From contig CAJNYU010004124.1 of NCBI GenBank assembly GCA_905331475.1, positions 62,001 to 126,000 on the forward strand: DNA of 64,000 bases, written 5' to 3'. Source of the DNA: Rotaria socialis (Eukaryota > Rotifera > Eurotatoria > Philodinida > Philodinidae). The position numbers and the translations under genes were made by a program. A model generated the notes under the pieces. That model saw nothing but the letters and a program-made list of their open reading frames with translations, was not told the origin of the DNA and made no database searches. Below are positions 51,193 through 63,175 of this stretch, in pieces (the first letter of the stretch is position 1; the number at the start of each line of letters is the position of its first letter).

Positions 51193-51511
51193 CACTAGCC
51201 GACGATCTTGACTTCGATCTATCCAGATTCTTGTTTTTCTTGAACTTCAGGCAAGATTCTTTGCGAGAGGAAAGAAACAAGATTCTTGTCTGAATTTCAA
51301 AAGATCTTGAATATATCTTACCATTCTTGCCTGATTCTTATTTATTTGAGCAATCAGACAAGATTGTGTTTTTCTTGAATAACAGGCAAGAATCTTGTTT
51401 CTTTCCTGTACCGAAGAATCTTGCCTGAATATTATGATTACAAAGAATCTTGTCTGGTATTCAAGAAAAACAAGAATCTGGACAGACCGAAGTCAAGATC
51501 GTCGACTAGTG
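51193..51511. mobile_element. TA-flanked MITE with 72-bp inverted ends
   Basis: The first ~72 bp (starting CACTAGCCGACGATCTTGAC) and the last ~72 bp are inverted copies with only a few differences. The element is bounded by TA at 51191-51192 and 51512-51513, the target duplication of Tc1/mariner-type transposons. The interior repeats GATTCTTG and CAAGAATC motifs in both orientations, so the whole 319 bp could fold into a hairpin. There is no transposase. Confidence 0.78.
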
Positions 51512-51920
51512 TACTAGCTATTTGATATTCTCGTAGAGTATAAAAGTGAATATGAGTGTTTCAGTTTGGTCGTAGTAATAATAGAGCTCATATTTGTAAG
51601 ATGATCAGCTGAATCATTTCTACGTTAAATATTCTAGTAATCAATAAATAGTTTCTATTACATCTAGTAATTCTTAGAATATGCGCTCATTCGGAGTGGC
51701 TAAGCATTGCAAAGTCAAAGTAGGATGATTTTAAGTCATTAATTTTCAATAACTAAAGTCCTACCAAACATGATTGAATAAGTTAAACTTATAATATTTC
51801 AATAGAAAAATCAATACTAAAATTTCATGTGAGCGTGATGGTAGGACTCACACTTATGAGCTATGTTTCTGTATTTCGAAGCTTCTGATCATTCAGACAT
51901 CTCGTAAGATACGAATGAAA

Positions 51921-52174
51921 GTTCCCAGGTCGACTGATCCGATAGGAACCTGGAAATATCCTACAATCCGATACAATTCTATTGGATTCCGGGTCGAGGA
52001 ATCGCTGTCGGATCCTCAGTGTCGGAATCCTATGAACTTCCGATGACATACAACGGTTTTTCCTTGGAATTCATAGGAATCCGACACTGAGGACTCGATA
52101 AAATCCTATTGGATTTCAGTCGGATCGGATGGGTTCCGATAGGTGCCTACTGTCGGATTGCTCGACCTCGGTTG
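51921..52174. mobile_element. TCCGATAGG-rich inverted-repeat element, copy A
   Basis: The left edge GTTCCCAGGTCGACTGATCC mirrors the right edge (reverse complement ACCGAGGTCGAGCAATCC). Inside, TCCGATAGG, ATCCTATTGG and CCGACACTGAGGA occur in both orientations. The same word set is found at 61595-61942, so the two are probably one family. Confidence 0.6.
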
Positions 52175-53319
52175 ATGAGTATACTTTGACGTTTGGTTAT
52201 ACTAAAATGCTCTTTTTATTTCATTTTATTGATTAACTTGATACTGAACTCAAACGATTAGGGTTTTTTCTATGTTTAGTGAAAAGTTCGGTTTCAGTTT
52301 TTAATCATCATATTGCTGCCAGTAAGCATAGGGGTTTGATTATATTTTTTCAAAATAATTTCTTGTGTTCGACCGATGAGATAAATTTAATCACACATCG
52401 ACTGGTCAATCTTGAAAAAAATAGAACATTTTGCTTTTAATACTTTCAAACTTATATCTCTTATCACTAGATCAATAGGGCGATAGATTAATTCTCGTCT
52501 TTGCTTTTTCAAAATTACTAGTATATTATTACAGACTCATTCAATTGTTATAAAAGTTGTAATCAGCTCTTTAAGTGATGCTATTTTACTTCAAGCAATA
52601 AAGCCATAAGCACATCCATTTGTTCCCATAAATATAATAAATAAAAACTTGAACAGAAAATCACTTAGTAATAATTCTTTTCTGGGAAAATTGGTAAGCG
52701 AGATGTGAAGTGTAATCGTTCGGACTTTTTTGAATTATTTAATATTACTAACTACTTGATCACCTTTGTGAACTTATGCCTATGTCGCAAGTATTTTATT
52801 TTTCATATCTTTTCACCCAAAAAGAAACTATCAATATCGAATGAGAGGTTCAACTGTATCGATAACAAAAGTCTCAAACTATAATTTAATCCTCACGTAT
52901 TAGCTACAAATCCAGTATTATCATTGTTCTAATAATAATAGAAAGCGTAGAAAACTCGAGTAATGACGTGCACCTCCCTCGAAGTCTTTTCAGAAGAAGT
53001 AATTGTAACTTTGCATGATGTTGGTGTATCACGTAAGAGCAATGCTTTTACTTCACATCTTATTCTATGCCTTTAAAGAAAAAAGGTTTACATCATAATA
53101 CTTGAAATAATATTTATGATGTAATATTTTGATAGAATTTTGTCTTTTTTGTAAAAATAGGTATGTTGGTCTCGTTATTAATTTACCAAGAAGTTGCCGG
53201 TCAATCGTTTACACGATTAATTAAGAAAATATGTTCGATTATTTTTCTCTTGTTTTACTAAAGAAAGCTAAACACATTAATCTTTATTTTGCTTCATTAC
53301 GGAAGGGCGGCTTTTGTGT
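52175..53319. other. Intergenic, no gene seen
   Basis: AT-rich sequence without coding signals. Confidence 0.4.
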
Positions 53320-53327
53320 TATGTAGG

Positions 53328-53444
53328 TAGACATGGGCGATTCTTAAAAAATTAAACTTGGTGATTCCGATACGATCCCAAAAAGCATGCAGCCGATTCC
53401 AGTACGATTCCGATTCCAAAAAAAGCTGACTTTGCCCATGTCTA
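53328..53444. mobile_element. 117-bp hAT MITE with perfect 8-bp duplication
   Basis: The ends TAGACATGGGC and GCCCATGTCTA are exact inverted copies. The element is flanked on both sides by TATGTAGG (53320-53327 and 53445-53452), a perfect 8-bp target duplication as made by hAT transposases. Its interior repeats CCGATTCC and CGATTCC motifs. The clean flanks point to a fairly recent insertion. Confidence 0.85.
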
Positions 53445-53810
53445 TATGTAGGCCACTTCAACTCGACTTCTATTTCCTATATTCTACTCTAAATCTGCTT
53501 AAACTTCTGCTCGTTGCTGTTCAAATTATTTCTCACTATGAAGTTCAGAATCAACTTTTGCTCATTTCTTCTTTTCGAAAAAGAAAAACAGACTTATCAT
53601 CATCGGATAAACATTACAAATAAAAATCTCACATGATCTCAATGGGTTTTCTTTCATTATTCGATAAATATTTTTTCTCGCGTTGCTATTCGAAAAAACG
53701 TTTTGTAATCATATAAAAATTTACATTTATAGATGATTTCTTTTTTATTAGGTGATAATGAGAATAAAGATAGAATTGTAGTCATTTATATTTTTTGTTT
53801 GTGGTTTTGG

Positions 53811-54179
53811 TTAACGCCGTCGACCAACAATTCCATGAGCATACAGTGCTTTTTGAAGTTCCAATGGAATTTTACGTTTGTTAAATGGCATTGAAGAACT
53901 TACGCCACGTCGTACACTAGGACCCGGTATTGCTGGAATGTATTTCGGATGAAATATTACTGACCAAAGATCAGGTGCTGTCTGTTCATTGTCCATGGAT
54001 TCGTCAGAAAAATTATATCTGTCCAATTGAAATCTTGGTTGACCATCAACATACAGTAATGAATGAGGCACATAGTCATTTCGTCTATAAATCCTATTAG
54101 CCAATGTTTTATGATTATTGGCTAAGATTACAAGTAAAATGAATAGAGCAAAAAATTGAAAATTAGCATTGGAGATCAT
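53811..54179 (-). CDS. Candidate amidated neuropeptide precursor (122 aa)
   Basis: The frame starts with a signal peptide (residues 1-28; core FFALFILLVILA). The rest has prohormone traits: dibasic sites RR at 32-33 and 90-91, KR at 101-102, and a C-terminal GRRR (119-122), the classic signal for cutting and amidation. Processing would yield KIPLELQKALYAHGIV-amide (103-118) and the 9-residue GVSSSMPFN (92-100). The order is spacer first, bioactive peptide last. I do not recognise the peptide family, and it has no Cys pair. Just upstream of the ATG is TTATTATAG, so a 5' untranslated intron is likely. Stretches of thousands of bases without genes lie upstream. Secretion and amidation are inferred; any receptor is unknown. 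Confidence 0.7.
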   Translation of the reverse strand: MISNANFQFFALFILLVILANNHKTLANRIYRRNDYVPHSLLYVDGQPRFQLDRYNFSDESMDNEQTAPDLWSVIFHPKYIPAIPGPSVRRGVSSSMPFNKRKIPLELQKALYAHGIVGRRR

Positions 54180-57100
54180 CAGGAACTATAATAAGAAAAC
54201 GAGAGAGACTATATAATAATAAAATTCGTACAATACTTCTCCGGGGTTCCTCTTGAAAATAGGAATCAAAAAGTGTGATACGATTTAAAAAAAAACAATA
54301 CTTTCATCACTAACTATTGTTGCAGTAATAAATATGCTGTCAAATATTACCTGAAATAAATGAAGATTGATATATCTGTTAAACGAAAAAGAAATGATGA
54401 TGGTGATGAATGACTCTAGAAATATAGAAGATCAAAAACAAATATATAGAGATATGAAAACATTATGAATGTTAAAATAGCGGTTTTGTTGTGTAAAGAC
54501 AATTCATCTTCATGTCAACTTTACTAGATTATTCTGTCTGAAGCCTAAATGGAATCAAGTAGTTATTTTCATTTTCTTTTTAAATAGATCATGTTTTGGA
54601 TTACCTCTCATGATATAAATTAGTTCGAGAACAGGAAGAGAAAAAGAACTATTATATGTGTACTAGAAGAAAATAGAAATGCCGCCTACCATCTACTCAA
54701 CTAAGTTCTCTCTTTCATTGAAACATGAATATGAAAAATCGGAAATAGACTTCTAAGCACATGCATATATATATATATAAATATATAAATATAGATACTA
54801 GAGAAATCAAAGCGGTATAGATAGATTCAAGTTTAACTGTTAATCCGTCTATTTGTAATTTTGTCTCTTTAATAATAAATGTTTTGAATCCATAGAAATC
54901 ACAGTTTCCCTTTTAGTCATATAATCAGTTACATCGATGCAAATGGTCATGTAAACCTTAATAAACAAACTATATCCCGCCAATGTATATGACAAGAATA
55001 AGAAAGCCATGGTTTGCCTACGAAAAATGAATAATTATGCAATTCCCTCTCTCTCACTCACTTTAACTATCAATTGATTTCTTACGATATTCAGTACTAC
55101 TGTATGGCATAGATTGTCATGCATATAAACATTATATACTGGTAGGAAAGGTGCATATTTTCTCGAAGTGCCCGAATATATTTCATGTAAAAGTAGGCTA
55201 AAACTATATGAACAATAATTTATTTTCTGTTTCAGTATGCATGAGTTGTATTCATTTGTTTACTATTCCATTCGAATCCGAAGAAGAAAAACGATGTTCT
55301 ATATAAACAACGAATGAATACAAAGTACTAAGCGTTCAGAAGTAGCATAGACATTACCTTGCTAATCCTCGAGAGATGCACGATGTCGACAGACGAACTA
55401 ACATAATAACGATGGAACAATTGGCTTTTTCTCTTCGTATAAATAGATCGATAACGGAACAAATATTTTGTACATGCATTATGACGAATTCTTAACTGAA
55501 TGGTTTTAAATACGAACTAATCATTTATATAAAAAAATCATTCAAAAAATATGCTTAAATTATACAAATATTTATTATGCTTGAAAAAATATTCACTTAT
55601 TTCTCTTATCTTAACGTTTCGTTTGAATGATAAACTAGTAAGGTCTTTTCTCTTCTTCAGTAAGTGAAGTTCATTCCATTACGGAATGCATAAAATAGGG
55701 GAAAAGTGAATAACTAAAGCTCATGATGATTTTCAAAATGTTCGCGAAAACAAAGTTTGCTAATAGGACCTATTCTATTTTGAAATCGTTAAATTATACT
55801 TGTCTAACGACGTCTTTCAAATATTAAATGAGTTCGCATAGTACCTAGTCAACGGAGAATTATTAAAAAATAACACCTTTCTTATTGATCACTTTCAGCT
55901 CGCAAATATCTACCCGTGTCAAGAAGATTTCGCTTTTTAATAAGCACACACACGCCCTTTTCTATTCATTATATATATATATACAAGTCATATAGAATTA
56001 GCTTTCACGCACGCAACCTAGCTGGATGCTGCTGCTCCTACATACAAGAAAACGCACGCATATTCAAATGTGTCAATCGATTTTGAGGGAAACTTTTATT
56101 TTGAAATCTAAGGCAACTAATTACATATTATTTGTATTCTTCATAGCTCAATTATATGTAAAAAAAAAAAAAACTATTCATAACTTATTTATAATCATAT
56201 TGGCAAACCATGTAAACTCATCGTTTTGCATATATAAATTTGATTTACGTACCAAAACATAAATATCTTTTGAAAACTGTAATGAGAATTGATCTTTTTT
56301 GCATTAACATCGATTGTATGAGTTTAAAAAGGGTTTTTCCAGACTGTTTTCATTTTTCGTGAGGCGAGCTGTAGAAGTCTGGTACAAAAATAACAGTCTC
56401 ATATCAAAAAAAATTTCCAGCAAATGAACGATTCATTCAAATTTTACTGCAATGTGCGGCAGGGATTCTATGGATTTTTTTTTCTTGTTTTTCACTGCCG
56501 CTCCGTGTAGTTTACGTCAAAAATAGATGGATTCGATCGATTTCAAACTTCATTCTTCTATGAGAAAAACTTTGATTTTGTCAGTTATAAATCTTGATTC
56601 AAAAGTAAAAATCCGTTCAACTTTGTTGCATTAACAATAAAACTAAATAGCTGATCAATCGTTATTATTGTTCCGGTGTATTGACATGTAAGGGAAAAAC
56701 AATGAACCTACGCAATATTGCCTTGAGCATCGATTAGTCGTCGGAAAACAATCGCTTATAATTTTATCTAAAATCCAAAAATTCTATGACGTTGATACGT
56801 CCTTTGCTTTATTCGACTATTTGGAAACTATTCTTATGAATCTGTATTTTTTTCTCATATTTAGTTCCTTCAATCTTTATTCTTTTATTCGATCCTACAT
56901 GTATGCAAATATGAAGTAATTCATATACTATAATGCGATATTATTAATGTATGATCTTTGGTTGTGTATATCAACACCAAGTCACAACTCACACATCTGT
57001 ACTGTTAAAATATATTTGTTAGACCGATAGAGGACGAATGGGGGTGGTGGTGTCGATATGGTTATTTTAACATTCTTGTCAGGTCGTCTTTCATGAGACG

Positions 57101-58667
57101 CAAAGATGTTAAATTATCCGAATGATTTTGATAAATTTAAAATTTTGTTAAGGATTCGATCTTTCGATGGAAAATATGAGTATACTAAATGCAAAAAAAC
57201 AACAATTCAATGTTATACGAGTTGTCATATTTGTCAACAAATGATTGTCACCTTGAATAAAACCTACAAGTTAGACTAATAATGAAGAGAATAGAATGAA
57301 ATATTTGACTGTACCCGATCGCCTGACACGAAAATTTACTTTTGCTAAAGCTTCGATTGGAATTTTTGTTATAGAAAATTAACGAAAACTAGCGATGTGA
57401 TGATTAATTTCTGTGGTATATTTGTTCATTTTACGGAAATTAAAAAAATCGCGTTATTTCTATTTGTAAAGTAAATATATTGAAGAAGAACGAAGAGTTG
57501 ATGTTCTCATTGGAAAGCTAGCCGAAATCTTTTCTCTGATTTCCAGCTATTTTTAAAAAACTGTCTACTAAATTCGTTTCGTCGTTCGATAAAGGCATTA
57601 TTTGTACATTAGAAAAATTGTAATTTTGCTTTATTATGATAATTTTGAAAATCGATTCCTATGTGTACTTAAGTATAAACAATGGACTGAACTCTACTCT
57701 CTGTGCAACGTATATGATAGCAGTTATAGTCACCCAAGTAATTGATTTAGATACAGCACGATTCACATTTCCGTCATTTGTGTAGCTAAAAATAGAATGC
57801 ATTCCCATTTTGAGCACTTTCAATAAGATTCATCCAATTTTATCATTGTCGAGTATGAAAAAATAAATAAACCTAAAGTCTTTTGTAAGTACATAGGAGT
57901 GCAGATAAGAAAAAGAGAGAGAGAGAGAAAAAAAAGAGTAAACTTACGGATGTCCGCTAACGAAAAATAACAGAAAAACTGGTGCTATTTGTTATCTAAA
58001 TGAGATACATGTTGAGTTTGTCGTGCATAGTGCTAAGTATGAATCAACTAAAACTCGATTTCATTCGTATACCGATGAATCATAACAACATTGATGATAT
58101 GACAAGATCAATCGAATGATATACTAAGAAAACTATCTGTAAAAGTTCTTAGTTAATATAGATCCATTCGCAAATTATCAGTTAACTCTCTATTGAATAT
58201 TTATTCAGTTTGAAGCAATTCGATCTGGTACTGCATCAGGTTTAAATCGTATCGCAAACGAATATTAATTCAAATCAGATAGACCATAGTAAACAAAAAA
58301 GAAAATTAGCTTTGACGTTAGCTGATTTTAATCGTAAAACAATTGATTTTAAATTTACAAATATTTGCCTGACACGCATAAAATGCACAACCACGATGTT
58401 TTAAGATAGTGTATGAGCGTACGCTTTAAATTAATTTATTAATACGTAAACGTTAAAAAAACGCTCACAGTTATAAAAGAAATTCGAATATTCATCGTGT
58501 CCTGATATAAGTGTATAACTAAGTCTTGGCTAAATGTATATTTATTAATTTCGAAAACGGAGGAAAACATAAGAGTTGAAAGGGACAAGTGTAGTCTTTA
58601 TTTTGTTGATCAGATCGTGAATTAAGATGGCTAAAAAAAGAAAATGAGATATTTTTTAAATTATTAC
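54180..58667. other. 4.5-kb stretch without genes
   Basis: I found no frame above 80 aa with domain or splice support. It holds (TA)n runs near 54768-54790 and 55970-55985, a (GA)n run near 57915-57930, and a poly-A tract near 56160. It could contain the upstream control region of the peptide precursor gene. Confidence 0.4.
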
Positions 58668-59054
58668 TTATTGGAGAGCTCTTACTTTAAAATGCATAAT
58701 AATATGAATTTCTCCATGGGATGATAAACCTAAGTTAGCTGGTAATTTTACCCATTCATCAAATTTTCCATCGTCAAAAACATGTTTCAATTTTACTTTA
58801 CAGTTGCCAATTGAATCTCGACCAACAACATCAGCATCATAAACATGAAAATGTATATCATCATCGTGTTTTTGAAGATTAAATGTAAAATGTTGATTCC
58901 ATGTTGGATTATTCGAGTTCGAAATTGTAGTTGTACGTTGCTTATATTTTTTATCTAAGTAAAGTTCAACATAGGCATCATTTTGACCTAAAGTATCCTC
59001 ATCTTTAAGATGACGTCCTTCGGCAACAATCACTTCAAGTGTACCAGCTGGCAT
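58668..59054 (-). CDS. Single C2-domain protein, copy A
   Basis: A 128-aa single-exon protein, almost all one C2 domain, starting at MPAGTLEV; the frame is open to 59084, but this Met is shared with copy B. The sequence has the C2 pattern AEGRHLKDEDTLGQNDAYVE, then TTTISNSNNPTWNQHFTF, then VYDADVVGRDSIGN. The Asp residues in the first and third loops (DED...NDAY; DAD...RD) fit Ca2+ binding and calcium-dependent docking to phospholipid. Small free-standing C2 proteins of this kind are known in plants (elicitor-responsive type) and other eukaryotes. There is no signal peptide, so it is probably cytosolic. The 3' flank (GTGAATTAAGATGGCTAAAA on the + strand) is shared with copy B at 62789. Confidence 0.85.
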   Translation of the reverse strand: MPAGTLEVIVAEGRHLKDEDTLGQNDAYVELYLDKKYKQRTTTISNSNNPTWNQHFTFNLQKHDDDIHFHVYDADVVGRDSIGNCKVKLKHVFDDGKFDEWVKLPANLGLSSHGEIHIIMHFKVRALQ

Positions 59055-61594
59055 TGCGTATTTATGTTTGATTTCGACAAGCAACGAAGCAGAGTATGAT
59101 AGTTCGTTCTCACTCGAGTTCGTGTATATATATATATGTATGCATGTATGTGCTTAACATAAATTAAAGAAAAAGCATCTACTTGAAAGGCTTTCTCATT
59201 ATTTTCTATCGTCATGGATGCTTGTCAACTAAAGTAAACACAAAAGCTTATGTATGGCTGTACAGAGTGTCTCCTTTTCTTTTTCTTTCGTTTTATGACG
59301 GTAGAAACTAAAACATCAGAAGAAATCAGACGCATCGTCGCAAATACAACATTGCATTTAATGTTTGCTGTCGATCAAGATTCTAGAAATTTAAACAAGA
59401 GCTCGTTCGTGTCGCATCGTACGAACCGAAGTCTGGAATTCGCAGCCTCTTGCTATTATAAATTTATGGCATATTATTAGAGGCTTCTGAATAAATTATT
59501 CAAAACTGAAGACGAAATATACATGATCAGATAAAAAATGTAAAAGTTATTTTGATAGCAGTCGATATGATTTGTCCAACAGCGCTATATTTTTCTACTA
59601 TGATATTTATATTCAAAACAAAATTACCTTTCTTTCTACGAGAAAGCTCTTAGTTTATTCGACAAACTGATGTTTTGATCTATGGCACACACTGATTGCT
59701 TCGTATAGCAAATTCTACAAGTGCACCATTCTCTATTTTGATGAATTTAAACTTATACATTTGAGTTCTGCACAAAAACAGACATTATCCAAATTCATGC
59801 TTCGTCTGTTTTCATTCAAATACAAACACCATATGGATCGACATCTACAATGAGATCATTTCGCTGCTAAAAATGATAGCAGCAAATGTTTTCTAACTGA
59901 ATATATGAATTTCTTTTTCAAGATAAATACATCTTCTATCATTAACTTGCGATGATTATTTAACTAAAAGCTTTGGATAAATTAGGAGAGACAACATTTT
60001 GGCCGTTATCTGTTCATTATTATCTGATAGATAATTCATTTCTGCTTGTAAACGATAACACATTAGAATTATTTGAAAATTGTAGAATGGTCTAGCTCAT
60101 TAAATTTGTTACGAGTTCATACTTAATGAGAGCTAAATCATAACATAAATGATATAAAATTTACTTTGAAAAATTCTATCTAACCCTAATACTTCTTCAC
60201 AAAGGTTTTTCATCGACAAATTTAGTTGTTTTATCATTTTTATATACAGATGATGGATCAAATCAGAGCCTAATAAAATAGGAAAACATTGTTATCTGCA
60301 AAATTGAGTTGTAATCATGGTTTTTGTTCATCGACTATACGTTGTACAGCATAGATGACATTCGATTTTTATTAATTAATTTGTCAGGCGCTTGTTAATT
60401 GAAATCAATAAATTATTGAAATAATTCTAATCAATAGTCAATGTTCTTCTGTCAATATCTTCTAATATATTGCTAATGAAGGATTTTGAACTATTGATAG
60501 ACAATGGAGAGAACTTCATATTTGTCTTTACGGGGCATAGCCAATAGAATAATTTTGACGATTATTTTTGGAAAAATAGATATCTCAAGCGAATATACTC
60601 ACTTGAACTAAGTTTCTGATGAAGTAAGAATGAATTGAATCGATTTTCTTGTCATTTTGAAAATAAAATAAAGACGAAGTATAAAATTTTAACTTGCAAA
60701 ATATTCCCGTTTCATTTTTATCGTTCAAATAGAAAAGTTTGTTCTTCATCAATAGGAACTTCTTAGAACAAAAATACAATTCCAACGAAAGAAGCAGATA
60801 GTATATTAAGACATATTTTCAATTTTGCTCCTTTTATTAGAAGAATTTTGTTTCTATAAGCGCTATGTGAATATTGTTTGTATTCGTTGGATTTATCTGA
60901 AATGAATCTTTATGTATTCAGCTTGGTACTTGTAGCACAGAATAATCTAGTTGGAGACTACATGAATTGTAGTGAATTGTATTAATATTGGTCATTTCTA
61001 TTTTCTAGTGACTAAAATTTTATTTTTGTAGCAACAGTGGAATCTTTTTTATTGAAATGATACGCTGAAAAAAATATGAACCGTCTTCATATTACTAGGT
61101 ATCACAATAGAAACTAGACTTTTTTCAAGTCAGCAATCATTTCTTCAACTAGTTATTTACATTTGAACTTTGCAGGAGATGAAAATCGGTTCGTTTCATC
61201 ACGAACCTTTTGTAGGTGCGGTATCAACGAGTCTAGATGATGTGTTTTGTTATTATGCATGTACATATCCTCGAAATCGCCGAAGTTTAGACGATTAATC
61301 GTGATTTTCACTTAACTACTCACAATGAGTAATGCTATGCGAAATCACATCATATCATTCATCGTGTTCTCACGCTAAATTAATTAGTCGCTCTATCTGT
61401 CTTCATGCTCAAGCTATGTGACTTTGTTAGTCGCACTTTTTCTACAGGCTAGTTTTGTTACCTGTTGATTTTACTCTTTTTGTCGAACAGGAAATTTAAA
61501 GAAAATGGACTCGAGGAGGCCCGATGATAAGCAGTCTGATGTTATTTACCTATTTCGTCAAAATTGTGTCGTTGTTTGATGATATACATGGCCT
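59055..61594. other. Spacer between the two C2 genes
   Basis: About 2.5 kb without supported genes. A frame at 59250-59480 (+) has no recognisable content. Confidence 0.4.
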
Positions 61595-61942
61595 GTACCC
61601 AGGTGAATGAATCCGACAACGGATCTTATCGAAACCTATGGGATCCGATTCCCTGACAGAATCCAATAGGGTTCCTGGATACGGACCTATTGTCGGTTCC
61701 CACGGAAAAATCATTTTCTTAGTCACGATCAAATAAGCATTTTGAACCATCAGAGCGCAAGGGTGATTCGTTAGAGTTGGATTCCGTTAAAATCCAAGAT
61801 CGGATCCGACTATAGGTTCGTGTCTAGAAATCCCATAAGATTTCGTTGGTTTTATTGAAACACATGGTATTCGGTATATTCACTGTCTGAACCTTATCGA
61901 AACCCGATAGGATCCTACTGTCGGAATGACTCTCCTGGGTAC
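61595..61942. mobile_element. TCCGATAGG-rich inverted-repeat element, copy B
   Basis: The left edge GTACCCAGGTGAATGAATCC and the reverse complement of the right edge GTACCCAGGAGAGTCATTCC match over about 24 bp. The interior carries repeated TCCGA and ATCCTAT words like those in 51921-52174. There is no coding capacity. Confidence 0.65.
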
Positions 61943-62344
61943 ACACCTCAAAATTTTTCCATAGTACATAATGCTCATGTTTTTCATGCGCATATACTAA
62001 AAGAGAGATCACTAAAGTGGTGCGTGAAAATTATTTTTTGCCTAGAAACAAATCCATACGCTGTGAGTCAATTTTTCCTAATAGATTTTTTGATAGAAGA
62101 CCACCATCCTCATAAATCACATCGATCATGAGTGTCGTCTTCTCATAATATCATATGCTAAAAATTTATCACACCACAGAATATGGGTGTTGGCATGTGA
62201 ATGTTCATTTTATTTTAACACACACCCTTAAGTATTCATCCACAGTATATTGATATTTATAGTATACACTTAGTAAGCATATTTTGTGAAACACGATCTG
62301 AGAGGAGTGTTGAAGTATATAGGGTAAAAATCTGGACCCCCCCC

Positions 62345-62419
62345 CACAGACCGTTACAGAGAAATTAATTAATCAGCTAATTAATTAATTATTAATTAAT
62401 TTCTCCGTAACAGTCTGTG
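62345..62419. repeat. Near-perfect 75-bp palindrome
   Basis: CACAGACCGTTACAGAGAAA followed by TTAATTAAT repeats mirrors TTTCTCCGTAACAGTCTGTG, separated only by AATTAATTAATT spacer. Degenerate copies of the arm motif CACAGACC(G/A)TG follow at about 62450-62560 in the same orientation. It is a strong hairpin or cruciform former. Confidence 0.75.
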
Positions 62420-62788
62420 ATGATCTGTAGCAACTCCATACATTATGATGCAGACCGTGACAGAAAAACTCCACAGATCACCACAGACCATGGCCGAAAG
62501 GCTCCATATACAATTACAGGCAGTGACAAAAAAGATGCAACGACTCACAGACCATGTTAGATGGGTTCCAGCACAGAAGTTTCACGTTTTAATCCCACAG
62601 GGATTGCGCTAACAGCTTTTTATATAAGGATTCAGAGAAGCAGAAATAATTATAGTATTTTATTTTATTCATGAATTGCACAAAAAGAAAAGAACAATAT
62701 ATACAAGTAAGAGTATGTGTTTTCTACATCGACTCGTTTGTGAATTAAGATGGCTAAAAATAAGATGAGATATTTTTTAAATTATTAC

Positions 62789-63175
62789 TTATTGGAGAGA
62801 GCTTACTCTGAAATTCATAACAACATGAATTTCTCCATGAGATGACAGACCAAATTTAGCTGGTAATTTCACCCATTCATCAAATTTTCCATCATCAAAA
62901 ACATGCTTCAGTTTGGTTTTACCACTTCCGATCGCATCTCGACCAACAACATCAGCATCATAAACATCGAAATGAATGCTGTCATCTCCTTTTTGAAGAT
63001 TGAATGTAAACCGTTCGTTCCATATTGGGTTATTTGAGTTCGAAATGGTTGTCGTCCGTTGCTTATATTTTTTGTCTAAATAGATTTCAACGTACGCATC
63101 ATTTTGACCAACAAGATCTCGATCTTTGAGATGACGTCCTTCAACAATAATCACTTCAAGGGTTCCAGCTGGCAT
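62789..63175 (-). CDS. Single C2-domain protein, copy B
   Basis: A 128-aa paralogue of the protein at 58668-59054, in the same orientation 4.1 kb away. Start at MPAGTLEV; the frame is open to 63199, but the upstream residues differ between copies. The C2 core is retained (VEGRHLKDRDLVGQNDAYVE, SNSNNPIWNERFTF, VYDADVVGRDAIGS), and the loop-3 Asp residues are kept, while DED in loop 1 of copy A is DRD here. Most changes are conservative. About 55 bp of 3' flank are nearly identical to copy A, including GAGATATTTTTTAAATTATT, whereas the 5' flanks do not align, so the duplication took in the gene body and 3' end only, or the 5' side was replaced. Confidence 0.85.
   Translation of the reverse strand: MPAGTLEVIIVEGRHLKDRDLVGQNDAYVEIYLDKKYKQRTTTISNSNNPIWNERFTFNLQKGDDSIHFDVYDADVVGRDAIGSGKTKLKHVFDDGKFDEWVKLPAKFGLSSHGEIHVVMNFRVSSLQ

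Noticed and set aside
56026-56262. 78-aa frame on the plus strand
   Set aside because: Includes a poly-A tract read as Lys and no other coding sign.
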